From Tichowtungia aerotolerans (GTDB lineage: Bacteria > Verrucomicrobiota > Kiritimatiellia > Kiritimatiellales > Tichowtungiaceae): 64,000 nucleotides of DNA. Positions 7,024-15,283 of this stretch are shown in pieces (the stretch's first letter is position 1; the number at the start of each line of letters is the position of its first letter). The notes beneath the pieces are model-generated. The model saw only the letters and a program-made list of their open reading frames with translations, was not told where the DNA came from and made no database searches. The position numbers and the translations under genes are program-made. The stretch lies in NCBI RefSeq assembly GCF_009905215.1, contig NZ_CP047593.1, forward strand, positions 1-64,000, given 5' to 3'.

Positions 7024-10000
7024 AATACCTCAACCACCTGAACCGTTTCACCGATCAGCACCAGCGCCGCCGAAACCGCGTCGCCCGGATGCATTTTTCC
7101 AACCGCCTCTTTGTAGGCCGCCAGCTGCGGGCCGTAGGTTTCCAGCGCATGTTCCGGTGTATCGTTTGAAAATTTATAATCGAGAATTTTCCAGGCATTG
7201 GAAAACTGCGCCAGCAGATCGATCGATCCATCGAGAATTAAATCGTCACGCTTCAGCACAAAGGGATGCTCTGCAAACAGCGCTTCGCCCCCCGCCGTTT
7301 CTTTTTCCAACACCTCCCGAACCGCTTCCAGTTTATCAACCAGCTCTTTCGACTGCTCAAAACCATTCCCAAACAGCTCCACCAATTCAACAACATCACC
7401 AACCCACCGATTCTTTGCCAACTCTTCCAGCACAGCATGACCGATGGTTCCGAACGCCCGTCGGTCGCCGGATGGCGTCAGGCTTTGACCGGTAGGCTTG
7501 AGATGTTCAACCAGAGCCGTTACGGGTTTCCGATCAAACCCTTTCGGGATTTCCAAGGGCTGAAAAACGACTTCATCTTTCGAATTTCGAGCTTCAAGCT
7601 TCCTCGTCTCACACTCCGGAATTTCTGCATAGCTCAATCGTTTCAAAACCGACGAATCAGCACTTTCCAGAAACTTTTCCGACAGCTTCATCCAGCCCGC
7701 CACCCGGGACGTCCCTGCGCCGGACAAAACGACCAGATCGCGCGCGCGGGTCATCGCAACGTAAAAAACGTTAACCGACTCTTTCTCGCGAACGGCTTTA
7801 TCATCGGCGCGCGCGGCATTCCATCCGGGACTCTTTACATCGCCACCGTCAATCCCGCCCAGTTTCAGCTCCAGCGTACTGTCTTTGGAAAACAGAGCGA
7901 AGCCTTTGTCGGTCTGCTCGCCGAAACTGATGTCCGGCACAAAACAGATCCGTTTAGTCAGCCCCTTGGCTCCGTGAACCGTCATGATCGTCACGGCGTT
8001 CTGCTGCGGATCGGGCAGAAGTGCTTCGGCAGCTCCGCTCTTCGGCGGTTCTTTAATCGCCCGCTCAAACCGCCGCACCACATCTCCGAGAAGAACCTGC
8101 CCGCCGCGCTCGATCGCGCGCAGCCAGTCGAGCGCCTTTTTAAAATTGGCCAGCATCTGCTCCCCGCCGGTCTGCCCGGCCAGATAAGCATCGAATGCTG
8201 TTTCCCGCACAACTTCCCGGACCAGTTGCGAAGCCAGCTTGCTGCCGGACTGTTCGCGATAGCGCAACAGCAGCTTTGCCCGTTCGGTTTCAAAAAACTG
8301 AGTTCTGAGAACTGCGCGATCGAAGGTTTTCCCATCCCAGCCGAGCTGAACGATTTCGTCATCAGGCAGATTCATAAACGGCGAACGCAGAAAGCCGACC
8401 AGTGCCAAATCATTCTGTGGCTGCGTAACGGCCTGCAGGAACAGGAGCAGGTCGCGCACTTCCTGCTGCTCAAACAACGCCCGGCCTTTCCCTCCACTGG
8501 TGGAAGGAACTCCTGCATCGCGCAGTGCCTTTTCCAGTGCGGCCTGATGCGTCGACCGCTTCAGCAGAATCAGAATATCGCTGTATCGGACCGGAGTTCC
8601 TTCCGAAAATTCGCGTCCATCATGACCAAACGCCGGTCGCCATTCTTCACCGCCATTAACCAGCAATTGGATGCGCCGCGCAACCGCAGCCATTTCATCG
8701 TCGCTGCCCTGTTCCTCATCGTCCGCAGCCAAAAATTCGACGCACGGCTTTTCGTCCTGCAAAGTGCCCAGCGGTTCCAGCGCATCGTAGGATGCGTAAA
8801 GTCCTTCAAACAGCTCATTGACCGCATCGATCACCCGGTCTTTGCTGCGATAGCTTTTTTTGAGCGGAACGGTTGCGTACTCCCCGCGCTGCGCCATCCA
8901 GCTTTCCAGATCCGGCATCACATCCGGGTCGGCGCTGCGCCATGCATAAATCGACTGCTTCCGGTCGCCGCAAATCACCAGATTCGAGTCTGCACGCCAC
9001 AATGCTTCAATGACTTCACACTGCACGCGAGACGTATCCTGAACTTCATCGACAATAATCCATTCAAAGTCCGGAGCCTCAACCCGATTGCTTTTCAGAA
9101 GGTCGCGAACCATCAGCAGCTGATCGCCGAAGTCGACAGCGTCCCGCGCACGCTTGGCCGCCGCAAAACTGTTGGCACAGCGCCCCAGACAGCGGGCAAA
9201 CGACTGAAAGTTTCCAAAATTATCTGCATACTGCGATTCCGTCTGATAGCGGTCTTTGAGTTCAAAAAGCTCATCGGACAAATGCTTTACCGCCTTGATC
9301 CGACCAAACTTTTTCAAACCGTCCAATCCGTGGGGGAAATTGGCCAGACATTGTTTCAGAGCATCCACCGCATCCAGCACCGTTTTCTGAGACAAACCTG
9401 ACGCTGTCAATTCATCATAGATCTTTTGGAAATCGGCGATCCCAATGGTTTCCGCCGGAACCGGGAGCATCGCTTCGGCACTTGATAAATCCAGTCCGCG
9501 CGAGTCGGCTTTTTCGAGCAGCATGCGAATCGTGCCGATCACGCTGTATTCACTGCCGCCGAGCACGGAAACGCCATTGCAGAAAGCCCGAAAATCGGCG
9601 TCGGTTTCCAAGGCCTGGAAAATTTCAGCTGTAAGGACTTGATCGAGCAGCTCGTCGCGCTCTTCATCTTCCAGGGTTTGGAAAACCGGCGACAGGCCCA
9701 GTTCCAACGCATGCTCTCGAAGCAGTCCGGCACAAAAAGCGTGGATCGTTGAAATGTTTGCGGCCGGCAGATGCCGCAACACACTGCGGGCGAGATCCGA
9801 CTGATCGACATCAGCCGACTCTTCCGCCGCAATCATTTTTGCCGCGACCCGTTCACGCAGCTCGGCGGCGGCGTTGTCGGTAAAAGTCATCAGCAGGATT
9901 TTTTCCGGCGGAACCGGCGAACGGTTTTCCGGAAGATGAGGATGATCTCCGCCCAGCACCAATGCGCCATAGAGCTCGGTAACCTGCCAGGTCTTTCCCG

Positions 10001-10031
10001 TTCCCGCCGATGCATTGAAAATCATATTCAT
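7020..10031 (-). CDS. AddA/RecB-like UvrD-family helicase with C-terminal nuclease
   Basis: A 1003-residue SF1A helicase-nuclease. Walker A is FNASAGTGKTWQ at the N-terminus, Walker B reads IIVDEVQDTSRVQ, and further helicase motifs include GDRKQSIYAWRSA and VMTVHGAKGLTK-like IMTVHGAKGLTKRI. The C-terminal PD-(D/E)XK nuclease is seen as GTIGHAVLEEL, then GSIDLLAQF, ILDYKFS and QLAAYKEAV. Such proteins resect double-strand breaks with a partner (AddB or RecC); no partner gene is in the window. Four dyad repeats interrupt the coding sequence without breaking the frame, one of them in the nuclease core (FSNAWKILDYK). Overlaps prmC by ATGA. Confidence 0.9.
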   Translation of the reverse strand: MNMIFNASAGTGKTWQVTELYGALVLGGDHPHLPENRSPVPPEKILLMTFTDNAAAELRERVAAKMIAAEESADVDQSDLARSVLRHLPAANISTIHAFCAGLLREHALELGLSPVFQTLEDEERDELLDQVLTAEIFQALETDADFRAFCNGVSVLGGSEYSVIGTIRMLLEKADSRGLDLSSAEAMLPVPAETIGIADFQKIYDELTASGLSQKTVLDAVDALKQCLANFPHGLDGLKKFGRIKAVKHLSDELFELKDRYQTESQYADNFGNFQSFARCLGRCANSFAAAKRARDAVDFGDQLLMVRDLLKSNRVEAPDFEWIIVDEVQDTSRVQCEVIEALWRADSNLVICGDRKQSIYAWRSADPDVMPDLESWMAQRGEYATVPLKKSYRSKDRVIDAVNELFEGLYASYDALEPLGTLQDEKPCVEFLAADDEEQGSDDEMAAVARRIQLLVNGGEEWRPAFGHDGREFSEGTPVRYSDILILLKRSTHQAALEKALRDAGVPSTSGGKGRALFEQQEVRDLLLFLQAVTQPQNDLALVGFLRSPFMNLPDDEIVQLGWDGKTFDRAVLRTQFFETERAKLLLRYREQSGSKLASQLVREVVRETAFDAYLAGQTGGEQMLANFKKALDWLRAIERGGQVLLGDVVRRFERAIKEPPKSGAAEALLPDPQQNAVTIMTVHGAKGLTKRICFVPDISFGEQTDKGFALFSKDSTLELKLGGIDGGDVKSPGWNAARADDKAVREKESVNVFYVAMTRARDLVVLSGAGTSRVAGWMKLSEKFLESADSSVLKRLSYAEIPECETRKLEARNSKDEVVFQPLEIPKGFDRKPVTALVEHLKPTGQSLTPSGDRRAFGTIGHAVLEELAKNRWVGDVVELVELFGNGFEQSKELVDKLEAVREVLEKETAGGEALFAEHPFVLKRDDLILDGSIDLLAQFSNAWKILDYKFSNDTPEHALETYGPQLAAYKEAVGKMHPGDAVSAALVLIGETVQVVEVL
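7188..7204. repeat. Dyad repeat, one mismatch
   Basis: TTTCCAG-GCA-TTGGAAA inside the nuclease domain of the AddA-like gene, translated as FSNAWK immediately before the catalytic DYK. Confidence 0.8.
9605..9684. repeat. Two dyad repeats 63 bp apart
   Basis: TTTCCAA-GGC-CTGGAAA at 9605 (one mismatch) and CTTCCAG-GGT-TTGGAAA at 9668 (two mismatches), both in the AddA-like gene (peptides FQALET and FQTLED). The 63-bp step is close to six helical turns. Confidence 0.7.
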
Positions 10032-10334
10032 TCCGCGCAGTATGCCGAGAAACGGGCAGAATTAAAACCAATGACACAAAAAAAGCGGAACGACTCACAA
10101 AACAACAAAACAACAAAACAACGAAGGGGTGTATCGCTTGATCATAATAAGTAACCCTCCGAATTATGTTTATTTGTCGCCAAGCACCCCGATATGGGGA
10201 GTAAACCGATAAAAAGAAACTAAATTTAATACAAATATATTGTAAATCTTGCTCTCAAGGAGGTTTTGAGTAGTGTATGCGGAGAAAAAGCGTATACGCA
10301 TAATTAATATGTTGTGCACACAAAAGGATGAAAT
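10032..10334. other. Intergenic leader of the accessory island
   Basis: About 300 bp without a recognisable gene. It contains an AACAAAAC microsatellite (three near-perfect units, about 10097-10124), a turn to clearly AT-rich sequence after 10140, and two small inverted repeats (CTCAA/TTGAG near 10254-10270, TATGCG/CGCATA near 10276-10302). It ends with GTTGTGC at 10311-10317, which is the reverse complement of GCACAAC at 10931-10937 just after the two accessory genes. Confidence 0.6.
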
Positions 10335-10811
10335 ATGGAAAAGGATTTTTATACCTCAGAAGTTGATCCTGTGATTTTGAAACAACGCGGAGATTACATC
10401 TCCGAGAGATGGACTCAATTACACGAGGTCTCAACCAAAGCTGCGGATGAAACCAAAAAATTTCTATTCATAGTCAATGCTGGCGGCGCTGTAGCAGTCC
10501 TAAGTTTTATTGGAGTAAATGAAACATCCGATATAGCACTGGGAGCAAAATCGGCATTGATACTTTTTTGTTTAGGAGTCGTTTCCGTAGGTATATTGCA
10601 TGCTCGGATAACTCACCGACTCTATGATTTGTTTACTGATTGGAGAGAGAATTGCTCCAAGTATTGGAATCAAGAAATTGGATACACCCAGCTGACAACA
10701 GAAGATGAGAAGAAAACAGATTCAGATAAATGTGAATTTGTTATTGGATATATTTCTGCAGCGTTTTTTCTCGCAGGCTTGATAGTCGGTGGAGTCACGT
10801 TGCTAAACTAA
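10335..10811 (+). CDS. Unknown three-helix membrane protein, accessory
   Basis: A 158-residue protein I do not recognise by name. It has a soluble N-terminus (residues 1-45, rich in charged residues), two hydrophobic helices at about 46-62 and 72-92, a charged central loop (HRLYDLFTDWRENCSKYWNQ), and a last helix at about 137-157 ending GLIVGGVTLLN. Composition and codon use are clearly more AT-rich than the flanking core genes, which suggests transfer. It starts 18 bp after a GTTGTGC box, has a weak AAAGGATG ribosome site, and is followed 15 bp later by a proline-rich microprotein. Function unknown; membrane-associated defence or toxin roles are only possibilities. Confidence 0.75.
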   Translation: MEKDFYTSEVDPVILKQRGDYISERWTQLHEVSTKAADETKKFLFIVNAGGAVAVLSFIGVNETSDIALGAKSALILFCLGVVSVGILHARITHRLYDLFTDWRENCSKYWNQEIGYTQLTTEDEKKTDSDKCEFVIGYISAAFFLAGLIVGGVTLLN

Positions 10812-10826
10812 ATAAGGAGCGTAATC

Positions 10827-10931
10827 ATGGGCAATCCAACACCACCAAAAGGGCCTTCTCATGGAGATAAAAGTAGTGTCCCAAACAGGCCGCCACCGCC
10901 CCCACCACCGCCGCCGCCACAAAAAAAGTAG
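10827..10931 (+). CDS. 34-residue proline-rich microprotein
   Basis: A short ORF with a clear ribosome binding site (AAGGAGC, six bases before ATG) directly after the three-helix membrane gene. The product begins MGNPTPPKGPSHGDKSS and ends in a run of ten consecutive prolines followed by QKK. The spacing and SD site argue that it is translated. The TAG stop shares its last base with the GCACAAC box, leaving no spare sequence, as in compact gene cassettes. Polyproline tracts normally need EF-P for translation. No function can be assigned; it may be a partner of the preceding membrane protein. Confidence 0.6.
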   Translation: MGNPTPPKGPSHGDKSSVPNRPPPPPPPPPPQKK

Positions 10932-10976
10932 CACAACAATCGGTGACCTGCCCCCGTCGATTGGACCACTGAGCCT

Positions 10977-11876
10977 CTAAAATACGGCTTCTAATAGTTG
11001 CTGTGTTCTCTGGGTTCCCTCCCTCCTCCGGAGGAGGGAGGGAAGCGCGGACGCCTCCATCCACGCACCTATATATTCCGTCGGAGTCTTGTTATCAAGC
11101 GACTTATGCGGTCGCTGCTCATTGTAATCTTTTTTCCATGCTGCGAGTTTATCACGGGCATCGTCCACTCCGAAGAAAAGCTCCACATTCAAACATTCAT
11201 CCCTCAACTTTCCGTTGAAGCTTTCGATGTATCCATTTTCGGTCGGCTTACCCGGTCGGATAAACTCCATGGCGACCTCATGATGATATGTCCAGGCATC
11301 CATCGACCTGGAGTAAAACTCGCTTCCGTTGTCCACACGAATGCTTTTGGGATAACCGCGTTGATTAGCCACTCCGTTCAGACAAGACGCGACCTTTTCA
11401 CCGGTGATGGATCGGTCAGCATATAGCGCCAGGCATTCCCGACTAAAGTTATCGACTACCGTCAGTATCCTGAAGTGACGCCCGTCCTCGGTGCGATCCA
11501 TCACAAAGTCCATACTCCATTGCTCGTTGGGCCCGGCAGCCTGCTCAAGAGGAACACGAGGCCGGTTCGCCAACTTTTTACGGGGTTTCGTGCGAACGGC
11601 AAGGTTTTCCTCCATGTAGACCCGATAGACTCTTTTGTGATTAATCTCCCATCCTTCCCGGCGCAACAGAACATGAATGCGCCGGTAACCGAACCGGACA
11701 CGTTTAGCGGCCAGTTCCTTAATCCGCAGACGAAGCGCCTCATCGTCCCGAGGCTTCGCTTTGTAGAAAAAGGTGGTCCGGCTTAACTCAAAAAGCCCGC
11801 ACGCCCGGCGGCCCGAGAGTCCGTATGCATCACATGCCCCCTCGGCCAGTTCGCGCTTCCGTGCAGGCTTCAGAGC
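10977..11876 (-). CDS. IS3 transposase OrfB (catalytic, by -1 frameshift)
   Basis: The DDE catalytic part of the transposase. The acidic triad is seen as [16 protein letters not shown] and [10 protein letters not shown], with 35 residues between the second Asp and the Glu, as in the IS3/retroviral integrase family. No stop occurs in this frame from the slippery heptamer A AAA AAG (11882-11876) to the end, so OrfAB would be made by programmed -1 frameshifting from orfA. An HTH_21-like segment ([19 protein letters not shown]) precedes the core. The stretch from 11666 down also carries its own possible start codon. Confidence 0.88.
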   Translation of the reverse strand, partial: ALKPARKRELAEGACDAYGLSGRRACGLFELSRTTFFYKAKPRDDEALRLRIKELAAKRVRFGYRRIHVLLRREGWEINHKRVYRVYMEENLAVRTKPRKKLANRPRVPLEQAAGPNEQWSMDFVMDRTEDGRHFRILTVVDNFSRECLALYADRSITGEKVASCLNGVANQRGYPKSIRVDNGSEFYSRSMDAWTYHHEVAMEFIRPGKPTENGYIESFNGKLRDECLNVELFFGVDDARDKLAAWKKDYNEQRPHKSLDNKTPTEYIGAWMEASALPSLLRRREGTQRTQQLLEAVF

Positions 11877-12136
11877 TTTTTTGCAATGACCTCCTGCAAG
11901 ATGTGCTTGTCCAGACTCAGGTCGGCTACGAGCTGCTTCAACTTGCGGTTTTCATCACGTAACATGCGTAACTCCCGCACCTCGCTTACTCCAAGCCCCT
12001 TGTACTTCTTGCGCCAGTTGTAAAACGTGGCCTCACTGACTCCCATCGACCGGCATAGTTCGGCTATCTTCTCGCCGTTCTCCGCCTGCTTCAGGGCATA
12101 TACGATCTGTTCCTCTGTGTATCTCTTCCGCTTCAT
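11870..12136 (-). CDS. IS3 transposase OrfA (helix-turn-helix)
   Basis: An 88-residue protein of the IS3/IS911 OrfA family: [20 protein letters not shown], the HTH segment [25 protein letters not shown], and a leucine-zipper-like end ([20 protein letters not shown]). It binds the inverted repeats and dimerises. Its last codons GCA AAA AAG CTC TGA contain the A AAA AAG heptamer for -1 frameshifting into orfB. The start has GAGGACGAATG-type spacing with a GGAGGACG ribosome site. Confidence 0.93.
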   Translation of the reverse strand: MKRKRYTEEQIVYALKQAENGEKIAELCRSMGVSEATFYNWRKKYKGLGVSEVRELRMLRDENRKLKQLVADLSLDKHILQEVIAKKL

Positions 12137-12265
12137 TCGTCCTCCTTATCATGAGGTTAAACGAAGCCGAATCCTAAAGTATCAACTGGTCCAGTTTTCG
12201 GGGTGAACGTCATCGGTTTCACTCTATCGCCGCCTCCGGCGGCTCAGAGTGAGCCGTGACGTTCA

Positions 12266-12582
12266 TATGGCTGAAGCTTTGTCAACAAGGCAAAAAAAGT
12301 TCAGACCCACATTTCCCAATGTTTGGGAAAGGGTCTTCCGATCGTTCCCGGGGCCGGAAGAGCGCACGCAGGGTGAGCGGTTGTTTCCGCATGCAGGGTA
12401 TGCTCATATCCGTGGACTGGGTACCACATTTTCTTTGATCACCGCGGCCTTGTTCTTTGTCTGGGTGGCGAGCACTCACCGTTGCCCCGTCAGGCATTCA
12501 TGGCTTAGCTCATAACGTTCATCAAGTACCGGCCTCTGCAACTCTCGTTTCCGTACCCCCGGGTTCGATTCTGGAAAAAGTT
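12266..12582. other. Unassigned stretch between IS3 and IS110
   Basis: About 315 bp with no gene I can support. It includes a variant dyad repeat TTTCCCAATGTTTGGGAAA (12312-12330), a GGTGAG/CTCACC inverted pair (12371 and 12477 regions) and a second ACGTTCAT (12514-12522) like the one that ends the attC-like palindrome. An open frame at 12249-12515 has no family resemblance. It may be the remains of another cassette or of the target region of the IS110 element. Confidence 0.4.
12312..12330. repeat. Dyad repeat variant with extra C/G
   Basis: TTTCCCAATGTTTGGGAAA, a perfect-arm relative of the dyad in which each arm has one additional C or G, so symmetry is kept. Confidence 0.6.
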
Positions 12583-13676
12583 TTATCCGACGATCTTCGC
12601 CAGATCCCAAATATATGAGGAGAGTTCACGGGCAACGGCAACCCGGATTTTGTTCGGGTGCATTCCCCGGAAGATCAGTTTATTCCAGCGTTTGTTTAAT
12701 CGATTCTGGGCATGCCAGCTGATGATTTTCACCTCCCGAGAAAGCCCTTCCTGACGCACGGAGAGTCCTTTGGCTATTTTGGGCGGCTTTCGATAATGCT
12801 CGGCTGATTCAACCAGCATCCAACGCGCGTGAGAGTTGCCGCACTTGGTAATGGAGCCCTGTCGTCTTCGGCCACCGGAGGAGTCCTCCGATGGAACCAG
12901 CCCGAGATAGGCCATTAGCTGTTTGGGATGTTCGAATCGACCAAAGTGTCCGATTTCGCTGACGATCACCATCGCCGCTGTTCGTTTAAAACCCTTGAAC
13001 CCCATTAGAGCTTCGACCAGTGGCTTGCGAGACCAGGTCTGTAAAAGGGCTTCCATCTGCCCGTCAATGCGTTCGACCTGTTTGACTGCAAAATCGATCC
13101 GTTGAAGATACTCTTCCAGAACCACTTTTTGCGCTGGATCGGCCAGTACAAGTTCCCGCAGGTAACGCATGTGCGGCTCGCCCCAATGAGCTTTCCCTTT
13201 GTAGCGGTATCCATTCCGAAGCAAAAAGGAGAGCAGCTGTTTCTTCGTCCGGGCCATGGAGTTGACCGCATCGGTTCGTCCCCGGCATACATCGCGGATC
13301 ACCTCGTCTTCGACGGAAGGAATATGAATGCCTTCCAACTCGCCGGCACGATAGAGCCGTGCGAGCTTGCGGGCGTCGCGTCGGTCCGTCTTGACCCGAT
13401 CGCCGGACTGCGTCGGAATCTTCGACGGCGCAACCACAATGCACTCAAACCCCAGTTTAATAAGACGTCTTGCCAGTACGAACCCTGTCGGTCCCGCCTC
13501 GTAGCACAGCGCCATATCCTCCTTCGCCAGCTCATACTTTTTCATGATCCGCCGCAGCACTGCCTCAAACGCTTTCAAATCAGCCGTCGTCTTCCCATAC
13601 ATCTCCGGCGCTTCCGTACCCGAAAAGGCTAACGCAAGAACATTTGATTCTTTGTGCGCATCGATTCCTATGTATA

Positions 13677-15117
13677 GGTAGTGTCCAGAATCTTTCGCAC
13701 TTTCGTTTTGGAGTTCTCCATAAATTCTGTTGTTCGGGGCGGCCTCTGGGCTTCGGGCCAACGAGAATGGGTCATATAACTCGTCGGAGTTGGGTCGAAG
13801 CCCGAGGCCGCCTATGCGGCATTCTTCTTGAGTTGTTCCAGTTCGTAGAGTCGGGTCATGTTCAGGTAGCGGCGCGTCCCCCATTTGGTGCCTGCGATGT
13901 GGCGTAGACGAGCTGCGACCAGCATCAGCGCGGACTGTCCGTCAGGAAAGCTGCCGACTACGCGGGTACGTCGCCGGATCTCGCGCATAATCCGCTCCAA
14001 CGGATTGTTGGTGCGGATGCGCCGCCAATGCTCCTCGGGATAGCTCATATAGCTCAGTGTTTCGTCTACGGTTCGTTGCACGTGATCGGCCGCTTTGTTC
14101 AGCTTCATGCCTTTTAGCTTTTCTACGACTGCCTGAGCCTTTTCCAAGGCCGCTTCGCGGTCTTCCTGGGCATGAATTGCTTTGAGCATGGCAGCGACTG
14201 CTTTGACTTTCTGGCGCGGTACATTCTGGAAGATGTTGCGGTACCAGTGAACCACGCAACGTTGCCAGTCGGCGGATGGATAAACCTCGGCGACCGATTC
14301 CACCAACCCAAGGCATTTATCGCTGACGATCAAGCGAACCCCTTTGAGCCCCCGCTCCTTCAGATCGCGCAAGAATGCTTGCCATCCGGCCTTGTCTTCC
14401 TTCTCGCCTTCGGCGGCACCAAGAATCTCTCGATAGCCTTCCGCATTGACTCCAATAGCGACCAGAACCGATACGTTCTTCACTTCGCCGCCCCAGCTGC
14501 GCTTCAGGCAGATCCCGTCGAGATAGACGTACGGATACTCGCCATCAATCGGGCGTGTCCGCCACTTCTCGATGCGTTCATAAACTTTTTGGTTCAGGTT
14601 ACTGACCGTTCCCGGGCTGACTCGCGTGCCCCACAGTGCCTGCGTAATATCTTCAACACGGCGAACCGACACCCCGGCCAGATACATCTCCATCAACGCT
14701 TCTTCGACGGAGCTTTCACGACGACGATAGCGTTCAATGATCTGTGTCTCAAAGGGAATGCTGCGAAGCTTGGGTACTTTGAGCTTCACACTGCCGGCTT
14801 GTGTCTCCAGTCCACGCTCGTAATGGCCCGCACGAGAATCCACCCGATCCGGGCTTCGCTCATAGCGTTTTGCTCCGCACAGGGTATCCGCTTCGGCATC
14901 CAGCAGGCCGTTGAGCGTCTCCTCAACGGAGCCTCTCACCAGCTCCTGCAGATGTCCCCGCACAGCCGAGTCGTCAATTTCGATGATCTTTTTCGTGGTA
15001 TCTTCCGTCGTCTTTTGGTCTCTATCCATTTGGTTCTCCTTGTGTTTGCTGACACACGGCTGGTTTTACCAGCCGGGAGAACCCCAATTCAAATGTGCGA
15101 AAGATTTAATACGCTAT
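13677..15117 (-). mobile_element. IS256-family insertion sequence, complete
   Basis: A 1441-bp element bounded by the 9-bp target duplication CTATGTATA (13668-13676 and 15118-15126). The ends are imperfect inverted repeats: GGTAGTGTCCAGAATCTTTC on the left and GATAGCGTATTAAATCTTTC on the right read on minus, continuing with CGCAC and later TTGG-GTTCTCC in both. It interrupts the IS110 transposase. A strong hairpin (GGCGGCCTC...GAGGCCGCC, about 13739-13813) follows the transposase stop and may terminate transcription. Confidence 0.9.
13812..15029 (-). CDS. IS256-family transposase
   Basis: A 405-residue MULE-type DDE transposase. The catalytic triad can be placed in YLDGICLKRSWGG (Asp), VRLIVSDKCLGL (Asp) and RTNNPLERIMREIRRRTRVVG (Glu, with the conserved C-terminal signature after it). 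Length is normal for the family and the frame is intact. It ends at 13812 inside the element's left end. An AAGGAGAACC ribosome site precedes the ATG. The surrounding target duplication and inverted repeats are intact, so the element may be functional. Confidence 0.95.
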   Translation of the reverse strand: MDRDQKTTEDTTKKIIEIDDSAVRGHLQELVRGSVEETLNGLLDAEADTLCGAKRYERSPDRVDSRAGHYERGLETQAGSVKLKVPKLRSIPFETQIIERYRRRESSVEEALMEMYLAGVSVRRVEDITQALWGTRVSPGTVSNLNQKVYERIEKWRTRPIDGEYPYVYLDGICLKRSWGGEVKNVSVLVAIGVNAEGYREILGAAEGEKEDKAGWQAFLRDLKERGLKGVRLIVSDKCLGLVESVAEVYPSADWQRCVVHWYRNIFQNVPRQKVKAVAAMLKAIHAQEDREAALEKAQAVVEKLKGMKLNKAADHVQRTVDETLSYMSYPEEHWRRIRTNNPLERIMREIRRRTRVVGSFPDGQSALMLVAARLRHIAGTKWGTRRYLNMTRLYELEQLKKNAA

Positions 15118-15136
15118 CTATGTATACTCGCTTCAT

Positions 15137-15240
15137 GCGTACTCCTTTGGTTTGAATGCATTGTTCGTTCAATGTTGGATAGGCCCCGGCCCGTCCGGGG
15201 CAGCCCACGAGACATCATCCCATGGAGTACGCCGCCAGTT
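15137..15240 (-). ncRNA. Candidate IS110 bridge RNA region
   Basis: Non-coding DNA directly upstream of the original IS110 transposase start. Two hairpins are visible: GCCCCGG/CCGGGGC (15183-15201) and CATTG/CAATG (15159-15174). In IS110-group elements this interval encodes the bridge RNA that specifies target and donor. The location fits the family; the loop pairings were not shown. Confidence 0.4.
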
Positions 15241-15283
15241 TAAAAACAAAAGGCCGAAGCTCTCGCTTCAGCCATAAGGTCTA

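Larger units (their letters stand above)
10944..12212 (-). mobile_element. IS3-family insertion sequence, complete
   Basis: A 1269-bp element with TG...CA ends. The left end (TGACCTGCCCCCG...TTGGACCA) and the right end read on minus (TGACGTTCACCCCG...CTGGACCA) form imperfect ~25-bp inverted repeats. TCGG flanks it on both sides (10940-10943 and 12213-12216), the 4-bp target duplication. It carries orfA and orfB on minus with an A AAA AAG slippery site at their junction. The reading frames are intact, so it may be active. It is inserted in the attC-like palindrome behind the accessory cassette. Confidence 0.88.
10931..12267 (+). other. attC-like recombination site split by IS3
   Basis: If the IS3 element and one TCGG copy are removed, the flanks join into a ~63-bp imperfect palindrome. 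It starts with GCACAAC (10931-10937) and ends with GTTCATA (12261-12267). Between them CGG/CCG, TCACTCT/AGAGTGA and GCCGCC/GGCGGC arms pair around a TCC loop with small bulges. This matches the architecture of integron attC sites (RYYYAAC ... GTTRRRY with one imperfect position in each box). The matching first box GTTGTGC at 10311 would mark the other cassette end. No integrase gene is visible, so this is an inference. Confidence 0.5.
12583..15136 (-). pseudogene. IS110 transposase interrupted at codon 6-7
   Basis: Rejoining the minus strand across the IS256 copy restores MKRVYI + GIDAHKESNVLALAF, a standard IS110 N-terminus with the first DEDD acidic residue. The rest (12583-13676) is intact: Glu in ALCYEAGPTGF, Asp residues in KTDRRDARKLARLYR, and the C-terminal domain with LMGFKGFKRTAAMVIVSEIG and GSITKCGNSHARWML. 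The 1.44-kb insertion separates the true start (15136) from the body. A run-on frame from 13884 supplies foreign N-terminal codons from IS256 end DNA (GHYLYIGIDAHKE), so a hybrid protein is conceivable but unlikely to be properly expressed. Confidence 0.85.
12583..15240 (-). mobile_element. IS110-family element disrupted by IS256
   Basis: The element carries one transposase gene (minus) split near its 5' end by an IS256 insertion at 13676/15118. Upstream of the transposase ATG (15136) lies about 100 bp of structured non-coding DNA, the place where the bridge RNA of IS110-group elements is encoded. IS110 elements lack terminal inverted repeats, so the outer ends cannot be placed by eye; the coordinates cover only what is recognisable. 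Confidence 0.65.

Noticed and set aside
7266-9401. Long open frame of 711 codons on plus opposite the AddA-like gene
   Set aside because: Antisense to a well-supported helicase-nuclease; basic, low-complexity product without any family motif.
10097-10124. AACAAAAC tandem units as a possible CRISPR or phase-variation array
   Set aside because: Only about three short contiguous units without spacers; at most a microsatellite.
10335-10811. Assigning the three-helix protein to a named effector family (such as SLATT)
   Set aside because: The helix arrangement is only loosely similar and no family motif can be pointed to; left as unknown.
12249-12515. 88-codon open frame between IS3 and IS110
   Set aside because: Starts within the attC-like palindrome, contains a dyad repeat variant, and shows no family or ribosome site.
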